This document shows, in pieces, positions 51,724-61,502 of a stretch of 64,000 nt of DNA. The stretch's first letter is position 1. Every line of letters starts with the position of its first letter. The DNA comes from an uncultured Clostridia bacterium. Lineage in GTDB: Bacteria; Bacillota; Clostridia; Oscillospirales; Acutalibacteraceae. The DNA is taken from contig CALHND010000002.1 of assembly GCA_938034875.1 (NCBI GenBank), forward strand, positions 186,001-250,000, in the 5' to 3' direction. The notes under the pieces are model-generated. The model did not search any database and was not told the origin of the DNA. It worked only from the letters and a program-made list of their open reading frames with translations. A program made the translations under genes and the position numbers.

Positions 51724-52647
51724 TCAGTAACTGAATTGACCGTTACCTATAAACTCCCTAATCAGCGAGGTGGCAGGTACTTTTTCTGCCGAAACAGGGT
51801 TTGACTCATGAAGTGCCGTTAACATATCGGTGATTTTTTCACTCGGCTCAATCTGTTCCAGATCGGCCAGCAACATATTTTTATATAAACCAATCTCGTA
51901 CGGTATAAATGTATTAATATCGTACGTCGAACGACTTTTATAAGGCATAACATAGCGATTTTCGCCACGTTGAACGCTGTTAAACATTTTGAGAGTTTCG
52001 GCAATTTTGCGGTTGCGGTAGATTTTGTCGCGTAACATTCTGCGCATAAGTCGTATTTTTTCAGGATGAAGCACTGTACCATCGCCCAGTTGAAGCCGTG
52101 TCCTCACGCTGATATAAATGCGCGTCGTTTGGTTTTCAGGTATAGTTATGACATCAGGATTAAGCGCATGTATGCCCTCTAATATAACAAGCTCGTTTTC
52201 TTTGCGCTCAAGTATGCAACCCGAAGAAACGCGTGTGTTTGTTGAAAATTCAAATCTCGGTATCTCTACCGGCTCAAACGCCGCAATTTTTTCAAGTTGG
52301 TCGTTTAAAAGATCATGATCTATCCTTTCCGGAGATTCAAGGTCAAATTTTTCCTCGGCGGCAAGAATTTGTTGTTCCGGAGTAAGCGGCACAAAATAAT
52401 TATCCATTGACAGAGTATGCGCTTCATAACCCCATGCGTCGAGAATTTTTTCAATCATCATGGCAGTGGTGGTTTTACCGCTGCCCGACGGGCCTGACAA
52501 CAATATAATCGGGCGCTCGGTAGCATGGTTGCGTATATCAGAGGCAATTTCGATGACGCTGTTATCGTACGCCACATCGCATTGCTCAACAAATTCTTTT
52601 TTATCTTCTTTCATTCTGCTGTTAATTTCGCTCAAAAGCATATCCAT
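51724..52647 (-). CDS. uridine kinase-family nucleoside kinase
   Basis: This 307-aa P-loop kinase of the phosphoribulokinase/uridine kinase superfamily has Walker A GPSGSGKT at about 51-58, a DNYF motif (LSMDNYFVPL), the ILEGIHALNP segment and an Arg-rich lid RLMRRMLRDKIYRNR. It probably phosphorylates a nucleoside; a short N-terminal extension precedes the domain. It follows the beta-CASP nuclease gene by 20 bp, so the two are likely co-transcribed. Confidence 0.82.
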   Translation of the reverse strand: MDMLLSEINSRMKEDKKEFVEQCDVAYDNSVIEIASDIRNHATERPIILLSGPSGSGKTTTAMMIEKILDAWGYEAHTLSMDNYFVPLTPEQQILAAEEKFDLESPERIDHDLLNDQLEKIAAFEPVEIPRFEFSTNTRVSSGCILERKENELVILEGIHALNPDVITIPENQTTRIYISVRTRLQLGDGTVLHPEKIRLMRRMLRDKIYRNRKIAETLKMFNSVQRGENRYVMPYKSRSTYDINTFIPYEIGLYKNMLLADLEQIEPSEKITDMLTALHESNPVSAEKVPATSLIREFIGNGQFSY

Positions 52648-52667
52648 AGTAAATGCACCTCGTTAGT

Positions 52668-54269
52668 CTATCTTTCCCATTTATCACACAAGGAATTGAT
52701 TGCATCGGTAAATTTGGCAATATCCTTATTTGAACAGCCACGATTTTTTTCAATGACCGACATAAGCCTTCTGCCTGCCGAAAGAAGCCGGTTAAACAGC
52801 ATAGTAACACGATCATCTGTGTGTCTTGGTTTTTTATCAAGCTTAACCTTATTACCCTGGTCAATTACTTCTCCGATCGTCAAATCGTAGCACGCTCCGC
52901 TATATGGTGCAACAGCATTGTAGCCCAGCGTTTTTTTTATTGTCTCGGCGAACTCGTCGCAAACTTCATCATTTCCGTGATTTATAAACACCGTTTTCGG
53001 CGTGGTACTGCTCAACCAATCAAGCATCATTTGCATATCTGCATGGCCGCTGATGCCTTCCATCTGTTCAATTTTTGCACGCACCTGAACTTCCTCGCCG
53101 AACAGCTTAACAGTGTCGGCACCGTCAATCAGTTTGCGTCCAAGAGTGCCATCAGACTGATATCCCACAAACAAAATTGTGCTTTCGGGTCTCCATAAAT
53201 TGTGCTTGAGATGGTGTCGTATTCTACCCGCCTCACACATTCCGGACGCAGATAAAATCACCTTAGCCGTGTCATCAAAGTTTATCATCTTTGAGTCGTC
53301 GCTGGTAACCGAAAGATTAAGTCCGTCAAATTTAATCGGATTAACACCTTTTTCTAAAAGTCGCAGTGTTTCGTCATCGTAGTAATCGGTCATACTTTCA
53401 TCCGAATAAATGCTTGTTGCTTCGGCGGCAAGCGGACTATCAACATAAACGGGAAATCCGTTATATCCTTTGACTAGTCCTTTTTCCTTTATTGTGCGGA
53501 TAATATAAAGCAGTTCCTGGGTTCTGCCGATTGCAAAAGAAGGAATAACGACGTTGCCGCCGCGATCAAGAGTTTCCTGTATTATCTGAGTTAGCTGAGA
53601 CACATAGTCGGGATGTTCACCATGCAGACGGTTACCGTAGGTTGACTCAATAACAACATAGTCAGCGTGATCCGGCTGCTGTGGATCTCTGATAAGAGGG
53701 CGTTTTATATTACCTAGGTCACCCGAAAACAGTACCGTTTCGGTTTTACCGTTTTCTGTAACACTAATCAGCACTGAAGCCGATCCAAGCAAATGTCCTG
53801 CATCGGAAAAAGTAGCAGTTATGCCGTCGGCAATTTCTACAGTTTCTCCATAGTCGCACGGACAAAACAGTTTCAGTGTGTTTTGAACATCGTCCGCTGT
53901 GTAAAGCGGCTCATATATTTCAGCGCCTGCACGTTTGGCCTTTCGATTACGCCACTGTGCTTCAAACTCCTGAATATGCGCCGAGTCCATAAGCATTATT
54001 TCGCACAGTCTGGCCGTTGCTCTGGTAAGGTAAATATTCCCCCTGAAACCGTTTGCGTTAAGCAGCGGTATTTTACCCGAATGATCAATATGTGCATGAG
54101 TCAAAATCAGCTCATCTATTTCACTTGAAGCGCATGGAATATCACAGTTTTCGTATATATCAGCGCCTTGCTCCATTCCGCAGTCGATAAGTATTTTTTT
54201 ACCGCAAGCTTCTAAAAGAGTGCATGATCCCGTTACTTCGTGTGCAGCTCCAAGAAAGGTCAGCTTCAT
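52668..54269 (-). CDS. MBL-fold beta-CASP ribonuclease-like protein
   Basis: This 533-aa protein has a metallo-beta-lactamase fold with HAHIDHSG (about 58-65), DAGHLLGSA and SGDLG motifs, a beta-CASP domain (SFAIGRTQELLYII; SGMCEAGRI) and a C-terminal metal ligand in ISGHADMQ. This is the RNA-processing branch (YsnF/CPSF-73-like) rather than RNase J. About 70 extra C-terminal residues follow the core. No helical RNase J C-terminal domain is seen. Confidence 0.85.
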   Translation of the reverse strand: MKLTFLGAAHEVTGSCTLLEACGKKILIDCGMEQGADIYENCDIPCASSEIDELILTHAHIDHSGKIPLLNANGFRGNIYLTRATARLCEIMLMDSAHIQEFEAQWRNRKAKRAGAEIYEPLYTADDVQNTLKLFCPCDYGETVEIADGITATFSDAGHLLGSASVLISVTENGKTETVLFSGDLGNIKRPLIRDPQQPDHADYVVIESTYGNRLHGEHPDYVSQLTQIIQETLDRGGNVVIPSFAIGRTQELLYIIRTIKEKGLVKGYNGFPVYVDSPLAAEATSIYSDESMTDYYDDETLRLLEKGVNPIKFDGLNLSVTSDDSKMINFDDTAKVILSASGMCEAGRIRHHLKHNLWRPESTILFVGYQSDGTLGRKLIDGADTVKLFGEEVQVRAKIEQMEGISGHADMQMMLDWLSSTTPKTVFINHGNDEVCDEFAETIKKTLGYNAVAPYSGACYDLTIGEVIDQGNKVKLDKKPRHTDDRVTMLFNRLLSAGRRLMSVIEKNRGCSNKDIAKFTDAINSLCDKWER

Positions 54270-54342
54270 AAAATCAACTCCGTAATCAATATATATTTAT
54301 AGTATATCACAAAATTCACACAAAGCCAAAAAATATAAAAAA

Positions 54343-54379
54343 ATACACTCTCTGGTGTTTTAAATACCCGAGAGTGTAT
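54343..54379 (-). terminator. terminator of hsp20
   Basis: ATACACTCTC (54343-54352 region) pairs with GAGAGTGTAT (about 54370-54379). On the minus strand a run of seven T residues follows. Confidence 0.75.
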
Positions 54380-54393
54380 TAAATTAGATTGCG

Positions 54394-54846
54394 TTACTCA
54401 ATTTCAAGTCGTCTTGCAGAAGGGGTTGTCTCTGTTTTTTTAGGAAGATTAAGACGAAGCACTCCATTATCATATTTTGCACTGATTTCATCGGTTTTTA
54501 CCTGTGAAACATCAAATGTGCGGCTGTATGAGCCATAATAGCGTTCGCTGCGAATGTAATTTTTCTTTTCGTCCTTTTCATCATTTTCGCTTCTACGCTC
54601 GGCTCTTACTGTCATAACATCACCGTTTATGTCGATGGTTATATCCTCTTTGTTAAATCCGGGCAAATCGGATTCGAGCAGATAACTATCACCTTTGTCC
54701 TGAATATCGGTTCTGATTCCACCAAAGGTCATTCCGCCAAAATCCCTGTCACCAAAAAAGGCTCGTTCAAGCCGTTCCAAGTCGCGAAAAGGATCAAAAT
54801 TCATAAAATCGCGGTTTCCACGTGTATAAGGTCTAAGTTCAAACAT
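54394..54846 (-). CDS. hsp20: Hsp20 / alpha-crystallin small heat shock protein
   Basis: This 150-aa ATP-independent holdase chaperone has an alpha-crystallin domain at about 45-140 with YLLESDLPGFNKEDI and the C-terminal GVLRLNLPKK motif. ATG 54846 is chosen because GGAGG lies 8 bp upstream; an ATG 15 bp earlier overlaps that site. A CIRCE element upstream indicates HrcA repression. Confidence 0.92.
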   Translation of the reverse strand: MFELRPYTRGNRDFMNFDPFRDLERLERAFFGDRDFGGMTFGGIRTDIQDKGDSYLLESDLPGFNKEDITIDINGDVMTVRAERRSENDEKDEKKNYIRSERYYGSYSRTFDVSQVKTDEISAKYDNGVLRLNLPKKTETTPSARRLEIE

Positions 54847-54994
54847 TATAAAATCCTCCAAATCGAAAATTAATTTGTCGACCCGAATGAGTTTATAAGC
54901 GATGGCATCGGGTCTTCTGCCTATCGTAGCATTAATACGTACATTGTTATCATCTTCCTTTTTATTTTATGTTTCCCTTTTGCTATTATCAGTT

Positions 54995-55024
54995 TATATA
55001 CAAAAATTTATTTTTGTATTGCAA
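54995..55024 (-). promoter_or_regulatory. putative hsp20 promoter
   Basis: TTGCAA (55024-55019) is 18 bp from TATATA (55000-54995) on the minus strand, 22 bp downstream of the CIRCE element. A leader of about 140 nt precedes hsp20. Confidence 0.55.
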
Positions 55025-55046
55025 TTTTATTAATAAAATGTAAAAA

Positions 55047-55073
55047 TTAGCACTCTCGTGATGAGAGTGCTAA
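55047..55073. promoter_or_regulatory. CIRCE element (HrcA operator)
   Basis: A perfect match to TTAGCACTC-N9-GAGTGCTAA. It lies upstream of the hsp20 promoter and only 6 bp past the stop of the ABC exporter gene. With flanking A and T runs the palindrome would also fold into an intrinsic terminator for that gene, so one site seems to serve both purposes. Confidence 0.92.
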
Positions 55074-55079
55074 TTTTTG

Positions 55080-56828
55080 TTACACAGCAAATTGGCTGTT
55101 ATATAATTTTGCGTAAAAACCGCCTTTTTCAAGCAATTCATCATGCTTCCCTTGCTCGATAATGTTTCCATCCTTCATTACAAGTATGATGTCCGCCTCG
55201 CGTATAGTTGACAGTCGGTGAGCAACGATAAAACTTGTGCGCCCTTTCATCATTTCGGCAAATGCTTTCTGAATTTTTTGCTCGGTGCGGGTATCAATAG
55301 ACGATGTTGCCTCGTCAAGTATCAGCATGGGCGGCAAGCATAGCATTACCCTGGCTATGCATAAAAGCTGCCGCTGTCCCTGAGATAAATTGCCGCCATC
55401 CTCACCTATAACGGTGTCATACCCGTTTGGAAGTCGTTTTATAAAGCTGTCGGCGTGGGACGCTTTTGCTGCGGCAATAACCTCATCATTTGTAGCACTA
55501 GGCTTGCCAAAAGCTATATTTTCTCGAACGGTGCCGCTGCGCAGCCATGTTTCCTGCAGTACCATGCCAAAATTGCTCCTCAGGCTTTGACGGGTGACTG
55601 TTCGAATGTCCTCTCCGTCAACAGAAATTGAGCCGCCGTCAACATCGTAAAACCGCATAAGCAGGTTTATAAGAGTTGTTTTGCCGCAACCGGTCGGTCC
55701 CACTATTGCAACACGCATACCGGGCGAAACTCTCAAGTTGAGATTCTCTATCAGCTTGCGCTCGGGCACATACGAAAACGAAACATTGCGAAACTCAACA
55801 CTACCTTTTACATTTTGCAGTACTTTAGCATCAGCACCATCGGGAATTTGCGGCTGCTGCTCAATCATTTCAAAAACGCGGTCAGCGCATGCAAGCGCAT
55901 TATTTAGCTCGGTTATAACACCCGATATTTCATTAAATGGCTTTGCGTATTGGTTGGCATAACTTAAAAAACATGAAAGTCCGCCCACCGTAATTACTCC
56001 GCCGGCTGCCGCAAACGCACCGGTAAGTGCTACCCCGGCATAAACAAGGCTGTTTACAAATCGTGTGCTCGGATTGGTGAGCGACGAGAAAAATGCCGCA
56101 CGCAATGAGCATTTTTCAAGTCTCCTGTTAATTTCATCAAATTTTTCTTGGTTTTCATCTTCATGAGAAAACGCCTGAACAACCTTTTGATTTCCTACCA
56201 TTTCATCAATGAATGCCGTTTGCTCGCCGCGGGTTTCGGACTGCAATTTAAACATTGAATAAGTGCGTGTAGCAATGAATTTTGCCACAACCATTGATAA
56301 CGGTGTAAGCAAAACAACTACAAATGTAATTTTTACATTAATAGACAGCATGAAAATCAGCGTACCGAGAATGGTAACAACACCGGTAAAAAGCTGTGTA
56401 AAGCCCATTAAAAGTCCGTCTGCAAACTGATCAACGTCGGCAATCATGCGACTGACAACCTCACCGTACGGGTGTGAATCAATATATCCAAGCGGCAATA
56501 TCTGAATTTTTTGAAAAGCTTCGTTACGAATGTCCCGCACAACATTGAATGTGATACGGTTATTCAGTGTGTTCATCACCCACTGCAATACAGCAGTTAC
56601 GGCAACAATCACTCCGACTTTTATAAGTATGCTTACTATTGCATCAAAGCCTACATTATTTCTGCCGATAATTTGGTCTATTGCTCGCCCTATAAGTATA
56701 GGAACGTACAGTGCCAGGGCTGATGATACAGCAGCAAAAAACACTGAAATCGCAAGCAGATACTTATATCTGCCTATGAGTTTAAGCACCTTTTTGAGCG
56801 TGCCTTTTTTAGCTTTTTGCTTACTCAT
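55080..56828 (-). CDS. ABC exporter half-transporter, subunit 2
   Basis: This 582-aa protein has a six-helix type IV exporter domain (about 15-320) followed by an ATPase with Walker A GPTGCGKT, signature LSQGQRQ and Walker B MLILDEATSSID. It pairs with the neighbouring half-transporter to form a heterodimeric multidrug/lipid-type exporter; in such pairs one ATP site is often degenerate. Here the signature is LSQG and the Walker B Glu is present. The substrate is unknown. It overlaps the upstream gene by 4 bp. Confidence 0.9.
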   Translation of the reverse strand: MSKQKAKKGTLKKVLKLIGRYKYLLAISVFFAAVSSALALYVPILIGRAIDQIIGRNNVGFDAIVSILIKVGVIVAVTAVLQWVMNTLNNRITFNVVRDIRNEAFQKIQILPLGYIDSHPYGEVVSRMIADVDQFADGLLMGFTQLFTGVVTILGTLIFMLSINVKITFVVVLLTPLSMVVAKFIATRTYSMFKLQSETRGEQTAFIDEMVGNQKVVQAFSHEDENQEKFDEINRRLEKCSLRAAFFSSLTNPSTRFVNSLVYAGVALTGAFAAAGGVITVGGLSCFLSYANQYAKPFNEISGVITELNNALACADRVFEMIEQQPQIPDGADAKVLQNVKGSVEFRNVSFSYVPERKLIENLNLRVSPGMRVAIVGPTGCGKTTLINLLMRFYDVDGGSISVDGEDIRTVTRQSLRSNFGMVLQETWLRSGTVRENIAFGKPSATNDEVIAAAKASHADSFIKRLPNGYDTVIGEDGGNLSQGQRQLLCIARVMLCLPPMLILDEATSSIDTRTEQKIQKAFAEMMKGRTSFIVAHRLSTIREADIILVMKDGNIIEQGKHDELLEKGGFYAKLYNSQFAV

Positions 56829-58552
56829 GCGCCCTTGCCCTCCTTTTTAAACTGTGAATTATAAATTTCACGATAAATTTCGCAGCTCTCAATCAATTCA
56901 TCGTGTGTTCCCATTCCTACCGCAACACCGTCGTCTAAAACTATTATTTTATCAGCATGAAGAACAGCTGATGTGCGCTGAGAAACGATAAATACAGTTG
57001 GACTGCGGTCCATTTCGCGAATTGCCTTTCTCAAAGCCGCATCGGTAGCAAAGTCGAGTGCAGATGCGCTGTCGTCAAGGATAAGAATATCCGGATTTTT
57101 AACCAGCGCACGTGCAATAGTCAGGCGCTGTTTTTGACCACCCGACAAATTTCGTCCTCCCTGCTCAATTACAAAGTCAAGTCCGCCTTCTTTGCTATCA
57201 ATTATTTCACGAGCTTGTGCAATTCCAAGCGCCGCATAAATCTCATCGTCAGAAGCGTCATTTTTACCCCAGCGCATATTATCACGCACCGTTCCCTTAA
57301 ACAAAACCGCCTTTTGCGGAACTATTCCTATGCGTTCACGCAAAGCATTGATGTCCCATTTGCGTACATCGGTACCGCCTACCGATACCACTCCGCTTGC
57401 CGCATCATAAAACCGCGGTATCATGTTAACAAGCGAAGTTTTACCTGAGCCTGTGCCACCTATAACACCTATCGTTTCGCCTTTTTCAGCAAAAAATGTA
57501 ATATTCTCAAGTGAGTTTTCTCCTGCATCCTTATAACGCAGGCAAACATTGCTGAATTCGACCGACCCTGCGCTTTCAGGTGATGATGTTTTGTCAGCAG
57601 AGATAAGGCTACCCTTTATTTCAAACACCGACTGTATGCGGTTGCCGCACGCAACCGATTTTGTAATGTTAATTATCAGATTTGCTAGTTTGACCAGTTC
57701 CACCAATATCTGCGACATATAGTTGTACAGCGCAATAACAGCACCCTGTGTAATTATACCGGTGCTGACGCGAATGGCACCAACCCAAATAAGAGCGATT
57801 ACTGCCAAATTGATTATTACATATGTCAGCGGATTCATTAGTGCCGATATGCGTCCGACAAATTTTTGCACGCTGGTAAGATCATCGTTGCGCTCGAAAA
57901 ATTCGGTTGTTTCCCTTTTTTCCTTACAAAACGCACGAATAACACGTGCGCCTGTCAAATTGGCTCGCGTGCTTTCAAGTACATTGTCAAGTCGGCTTTG
58001 CACGCGCTTATACAGCGGTATACAGGCGAGCATAATGCTGAAAACAACAATGCACAGTACCGGTATGACAACTACAAATGTGAGTGCGGCGCTTGCATCA
58101 ACCGTAAATGCCATTATCATGGCACCGAAAACAATGAACGGTGAACGAAGTAACAACCGCAAAGTTAAATTAACACCCTGTTGCACTTGATTCACGTCAC
58201 TTGTCATGCGTGTAATGAGGCTTGATGTGCCGACTGTATCAATTTCGGTATATGATAATGACTGAATATGTGCAAACAGTCCGCGGCGCACCTTTGCCGA
58301 AAATCCAACAGCCGCCTTTGCCGCAAAATACTGCGCAGCTAGAGTACTGAGCAATCCCACGACACCAAAGGCAACCAGCAAAAGACACATTCGCGTAATA
58401 TACCCTTTGTCGCCCGACTTAATGCCGACATCAACAATTTTTGCCACAATGAGCGGTGTGAGTAATTCAAGTATCGCCTCGAGCATTTTGAAAAACGGCC
58501 CAAGGGTACTTTCCTTTTTGTAATCTTTCATGTAACGCAGCAGCTTAAACAA
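56825..58552 (-). CDS. ABC exporter half-transporter, subunit 1
   Basis: This 575-aa protein has an exporter membrane domain (about 1-305) and an ATPase with GGTGSGKT, signature LSGGQKQ and Walker B ILILDDSASALD. The catalytic Glu after Walker B is replaced by Asp (LDDS), so this half probably carries the degenerate site of the heterodimer. The TTG start at 58552 fits the family N terminus; an ATG at 58531 is the alternative. It is divergent from a LysR gene. Confidence 0.88.
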   Translation of the reverse strand: MFKLLRYMKDYKKESTLGPFFKMLEAILELLTPLIVAKIVDVGIKSGDKGYITRMCLLLVAFGVVGLLSTLAAQYFAAKAAVGFSAKVRRGLFAHIQSLSYTEIDTVGTSSLITRMTSDVNQVQQGVNLTLRLLLRSPFIVFGAMIMAFTVDASAALTFVVVIPVLCIVVFSIMLACIPLYKRVQSRLDNVLESTRANLTGARVIRAFCKEKRETTEFFERNDDLTSVQKFVGRISALMNPLTYVIINLAVIALIWVGAIRVSTGIITQGAVIALYNYMSQILVELVKLANLIINITKSVACGNRIQSVFEIKGSLISADKTSSPESAGSVEFSNVCLRYKDAGENSLENITFFAEKGETIGVIGGTGSGKTSLVNMIPRFYDAASGVVSVGGTDVRKWDINALRERIGIVPQKAVLFKGTVRDNMRWGKNDASDDEIYAALGIAQAREIIDSKEGGLDFVIEQGGRNLSGGQKQRLTIARALVKNPDILILDDSASALDFATDAALRKAIREMDRSPTVFIVSQRTSAVLHADKIIVLDDGVAVGMGTHDELIESCEIYREIYNSQFKKEGKGA

Positions 58553-58603
58553 ATTCTATTCCCGCCTTTTTAGTAGTTGCATTTTTACAGTTAACAGTAT
58601 ATC

Positions 58604-58636
58604 ATAAAACAAGTATATTTAAAATATTTGTTTTAT
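58604..58636. promoter_or_regulatory. candidate LysR operator palindrome
   Basis: A 33-bp near-perfect inverted repeat has outer arms ATAAAACAA (58604-58612) and TTGTTTTAT (58628-58636). It lies between the divergent exporter and lysR genes, the expected place for LysR autoregulation and control of the neighbour. Confidence 0.6.
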
Positions 58637-58672
58637 ATATTATCCATACGATAATAATATGGTGGCGTTGTA

Positions 58673-59536
58673 ATGAATTTAAAACAACTGCAATATTTCG
58701 TAACAGCTGTTGATGAGGGCAGTATCAGTGCTGCTGCAAAACGGCTGTATATGTCACAGCCTCCTCTCAGCACACAGTTAAAGGCATTAGAGGAGGAATT
58801 AGGGTGTGTACTTTTTGAGCGTGGCTCAAGAAAAATTACACCCACCGATGCAGGAAAAGTGCTGTACGAAAGAGCAACGGTAATGCTCGAAATGGAACGC
58901 ATAACCTCCGATGAAGTCCGTTCATGTTCACAGCAAGACAAAGGTACCGTCCGAATCGGCATTGTCTCATCTGTAGTATGCTCTATTGCGGTGCCGCAAA
59001 TCAGTAAATTTGCCCAAAAAAACGAAAATGTGCAATTTGAAATTACCGAAGCTAACACCTACCAGCTTATACAAAAACTAAAATCAGGCATTATTAGCAT
59101 GGCAATTATACGCACCCCTTTTGTAGACGACGGGTTTGAGCAAATATCACTTGCCGACGACTCAATTATTGCAGTGGGCCGTAAAAGCGATATGCCCGAA
59201 GGCGACTCTATCAGCATAGAAAAGCTTGCCGAATGCAAAATAATCATGTACAGACGGTGGGAAGCAATACTGCGTGAAAAATTTGCTGAAAAAGGTCTTA
59301 TCCCCGACTGCATTTGCATAAACGACGATGCAAGAACTGCTTTAAGCTTGGCGGAAAGCGGTCTGGGCATCGCCATTGCCCCTGCATCAGCGGTAACTGT
59401 TTGCCCCGAAACGCTCACACGCAGAAAAATTGAGGGTTGCGATATAAATTCGCAAATCAGGCTGGTGTACATTGCTGCTGCATACATGCCCCAAGCAGCA
59501 AAGGAATTTATTGATTTTTTAACACAGCAACAGTAA
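58673..59536 (+). CDS. LysR-family transcriptional regulator
   Basis: This 287-aa protein has an N-terminal winged HTH (about 1-60: MNLKQLQYFVTAVDEGSISAAAK region and LEEELGCVLFERG) and a C-terminal effector-binding domain with two periplasmic-binding-like subdomains (about 90-285). It is probably the regulator of the divergent ABC exporter and of itself. The effector is not predictable. The ribosome site is weak. Confidence 0.9.
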   Translation: MNLKQLQYFVTAVDEGSISAAAKRLYMSQPPLSTQLKALEEELGCVLFERGSRKITPTDAGKVLYERATVMLEMERITSDEVRSCSQQDKGTVRIGIVSSVVCSIAVPQISKFAQKNENVQFEITEANTYQLIQKLKSGIISMAIIRTPFVDDGFEQISLADDSIIAVGRKSDMPEGDSISIEKLAECKIIMYRRWEAILREKFAEKGLIPDCICINDDARTALSLAESGLGIAIAPASAVTVCPETLTRRKIEGCDINSQIRLVYIAAAYMPQAAKEFIDFLTQQQ

Positions 59537-59647
59537 CTGTTGCCGGCTACGGTGCGAGCAAATATGTACATGTTACTAGGCTATAAACACATAAAAGCAA
59601 CTAAAAAACACCACCCAAGCTGGTAGTTTGCGATTGTTATAAAATAA

Positions 59648-59691
59648 AAACCGCCGTCCAAAACCAATTGGACTGCGGTTTAACTTTTATC
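59648..59691. terminator. bidirectional terminator between lysR and the SGNH hydrolase gene
   Basis: Long complementary arms (AAACCGCCGTCCAA with TTGGACTGCGGTTT, one mismatch) surround a short loop and are flanked by A and T runs. Confidence 0.7.
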
Positions 59692-59721
59692 ATGCTATAA
59701 GTTATATGTAATTATCTTTTA

Positions 59722-60735
59722 TTAACCGATTTTTCTTCTGATATAGGATATGAGATTTCTTGACATTACCTCGCTTGCACGCGCCGTAGGATGATATAAA
59801 TCAGCAGAAAGCCCCCACGATCCGTCAAGTATAGTTTTACCGTTTATATAGTAAGTGTTTGATAAGCCGAATTTTTCAACAGTTTGTTTAACTATATCTC
59901 GATAACGGTCGGCTCTTTCATCACCCACCATATCCAATTTAAAGTAGAACATATCAATGCAGAAAATCGGTTTATCCGAATGAGCTGTAGCAATAGTTTT
60001 TATAAAATATTCTACGCGCTTACGGAATTCATCCTCCGCCATCCATTCGACCACATTTACGCCCATTTCCAGTGTGATAATATCCGCATCGGTGCGTGTG
60101 GCTATGTAATCTGCCATCGCGCTATCCATTTGCGCAGTACCTGCATAACCAAGGTTTATCAGGTCACAATTTAAATCAGTTGCCGTACGGAATGCATATG
60201 TATTATTCTGCGATATTGCAAGACTGCCGTGCGTAATTGATGAGCCATAACACAAAATGCGCTTTTTAGGCACCATGTCGGCTGTCGGAGGTTCAATTTC
60301 GCCATCAGACACGCCGATTATTGAAGAGGCGTTATTGAGCATAAGCACGCGCACAACACGAGGGTCGAACGCAAAACCGCTATCGTTTGTAATTTTATCC
60401 AGCAAGTCAAGGTCTCTAGGTGCTTTTATGGTTATTTCGGTTACGTCACTTGTGATATATCGGCATATATTGTCCCAACCCGCCTGTATTCCTCCGTAAT
60501 AAATTACACAGCGTGCGAATGAACCAATATCGTTGGTGCAAAGTTTTATTTTAACCTCGTCACTTTTCATTACAAAGCGAAGCTCTACTCCGCTATTAAA
60601 TGTATTTATGCGCCTGGCATCCTGATTAATTTGGTCGGAAACTGTTTTTGGCACCCTAAGCATTTTATATGCGTTGTTTCTGCCGAGAGGCTCAAGCTCA
60701 GAGACATTATAAAGTTCCATGTTTTGAAATATCAT
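59722..60735 (-). CDS. SGNH/GDSL-family hydrolase
   Basis: This protein of about 337 aa has an N-terminal beta-sandwich-like region (about 1-165) and a C-terminal SGNH hydrolase domain: catalytic Ser in CYGSSITHG, Gly in LGYAGTAQMD, Asn in EMGVNVVEW and the Asp/His pair in DLYHPT. No signal peptide, so it is cytoplasmic; it probably removes acyl groups from a carbohydrate or similar ester, which is inference. ATG 60735 is preferred because GGGGAG lies 9 bp upstream. Confidence 0.82.
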   Translation of the reverse strand: MIFQNMELYNVSELEPLGRNNAYKMLRVPKTVSDQINQDARRINTFNSGVELRFVMKSDEVKIKLCTNDIGSFARCVIYYGGIQAGWDNICRYITSDVTEITIKAPRDLDLLDKITNDSGFAFDPRVVRVLMLNNASSIIGVSDGEIEPPTADMVPKKRILCYGSSITHGSLAISQNNTYAFRTATDLNCDLINLGYAGTAQMDSAMADYIATRTDADIITLEMGVNVVEWMAEDEFRKRVEYFIKTIATAHSDKPIFCIDMFYFKLDMVGDERADRYRDIVKQTVEKFGLSNTYYINGKTILDGSWGLSADLYHPTARASEVMSRNLISYIRRKIG

Positions 60736-60787
60736 ATATGCCATCTCCCCAAAAAAGAATAAAATAAATATACCACTCTACAATATA

Positions 60788-61492
60788 TTATTCAATGGTT
60801 TTTTTGCTGCTTTGTCTTTTTTTCATACGTGACCAGTTAATAAAACCGTACATATCATTCACAAAGAACATAACAAAACATATAATCATCGGCAGATATT
60901 TTATATCGTCTATTGTCGCCATTATCCACAGAATAATAAGTATGATGTCGTTTGCGGCGTATGCAAGTGCATAAAATGCACTGCGGCGAAAGGTAAGATA
61001 TGACGCCAGAAAGCTGGTTGTTACCGAAATGGTGCTGACAATTAAATTTGCTGTATCAAGTGCTTCCAGAATGAAATAAAAGGCCGCCGTAACCGCTGTT
61101 GCCAGCGCAAACATGAACATGATTTCGCCACTTTTCAGTCGGTTGACCTCCACCTCCGATTTGTTGCCTTCATACGGGTGTCGAAGCCACGATACAACAG
61201 CCATTGCCGCTATCGGTGCTGTCATTCCCACATAAGTTATCATCTCACCATAATATTTAAAGGTGATCGAAATCACGCCGTAAAGAACTGCGAAAACAAC
61301 TGTTAAAAACTGCCCGACTACATCCCCCTTAGCCACAAAAATAAGCGCTGTTACTCCTATAAATGATGCGACAGCGGACAGCACATTATCTGCCCCTGAA
61401 AAAAGATATGATTCAACCACCGCGATGACCGAAACCATCCACAGTGACAGCTCAAATCTATTTAAGTTTTTAAAAGATTTTACGATATTCAT
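60788..61492 (-). CDS. pnuC: nicotinamide riboside transporter PnuC
   Basis: This protein of about 234 aa has seven or eight membrane segments and PnuC features (GVTALIFVAKG; a C-terminal FVNDMYGFINWSRMKK). It imports the NAD precursor nicotinamide riboside by facilitated diffusion. ATG 61492 has GAGGTG upstream; ATG 61504 is less likely. A leader with an attenuator precedes it. Confidence 0.88.
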   Translation of the reverse strand: MNIVKSFKNLNRFELSLWMVSVIAVVESYLFSGADNVLSAVASFIGVTALIFVAKGDVVGQFLTVVFAVLYGVISITFKYYGEMITYVGMTAPIAAMAVVSWLRHPYEGNKSEVEVNRLKSGEIMFMFALATAVTAAFYFILEALDTANLIVSTISVTTSFLASYLTFRRSAFYALAYAANDIILIILWIMATIDDIKYLPMIICFVMFFVNDMYGFINWSRMKKRQSSKKTIE

Positions 61493-61502
61493 TTCACACC
61501 TC

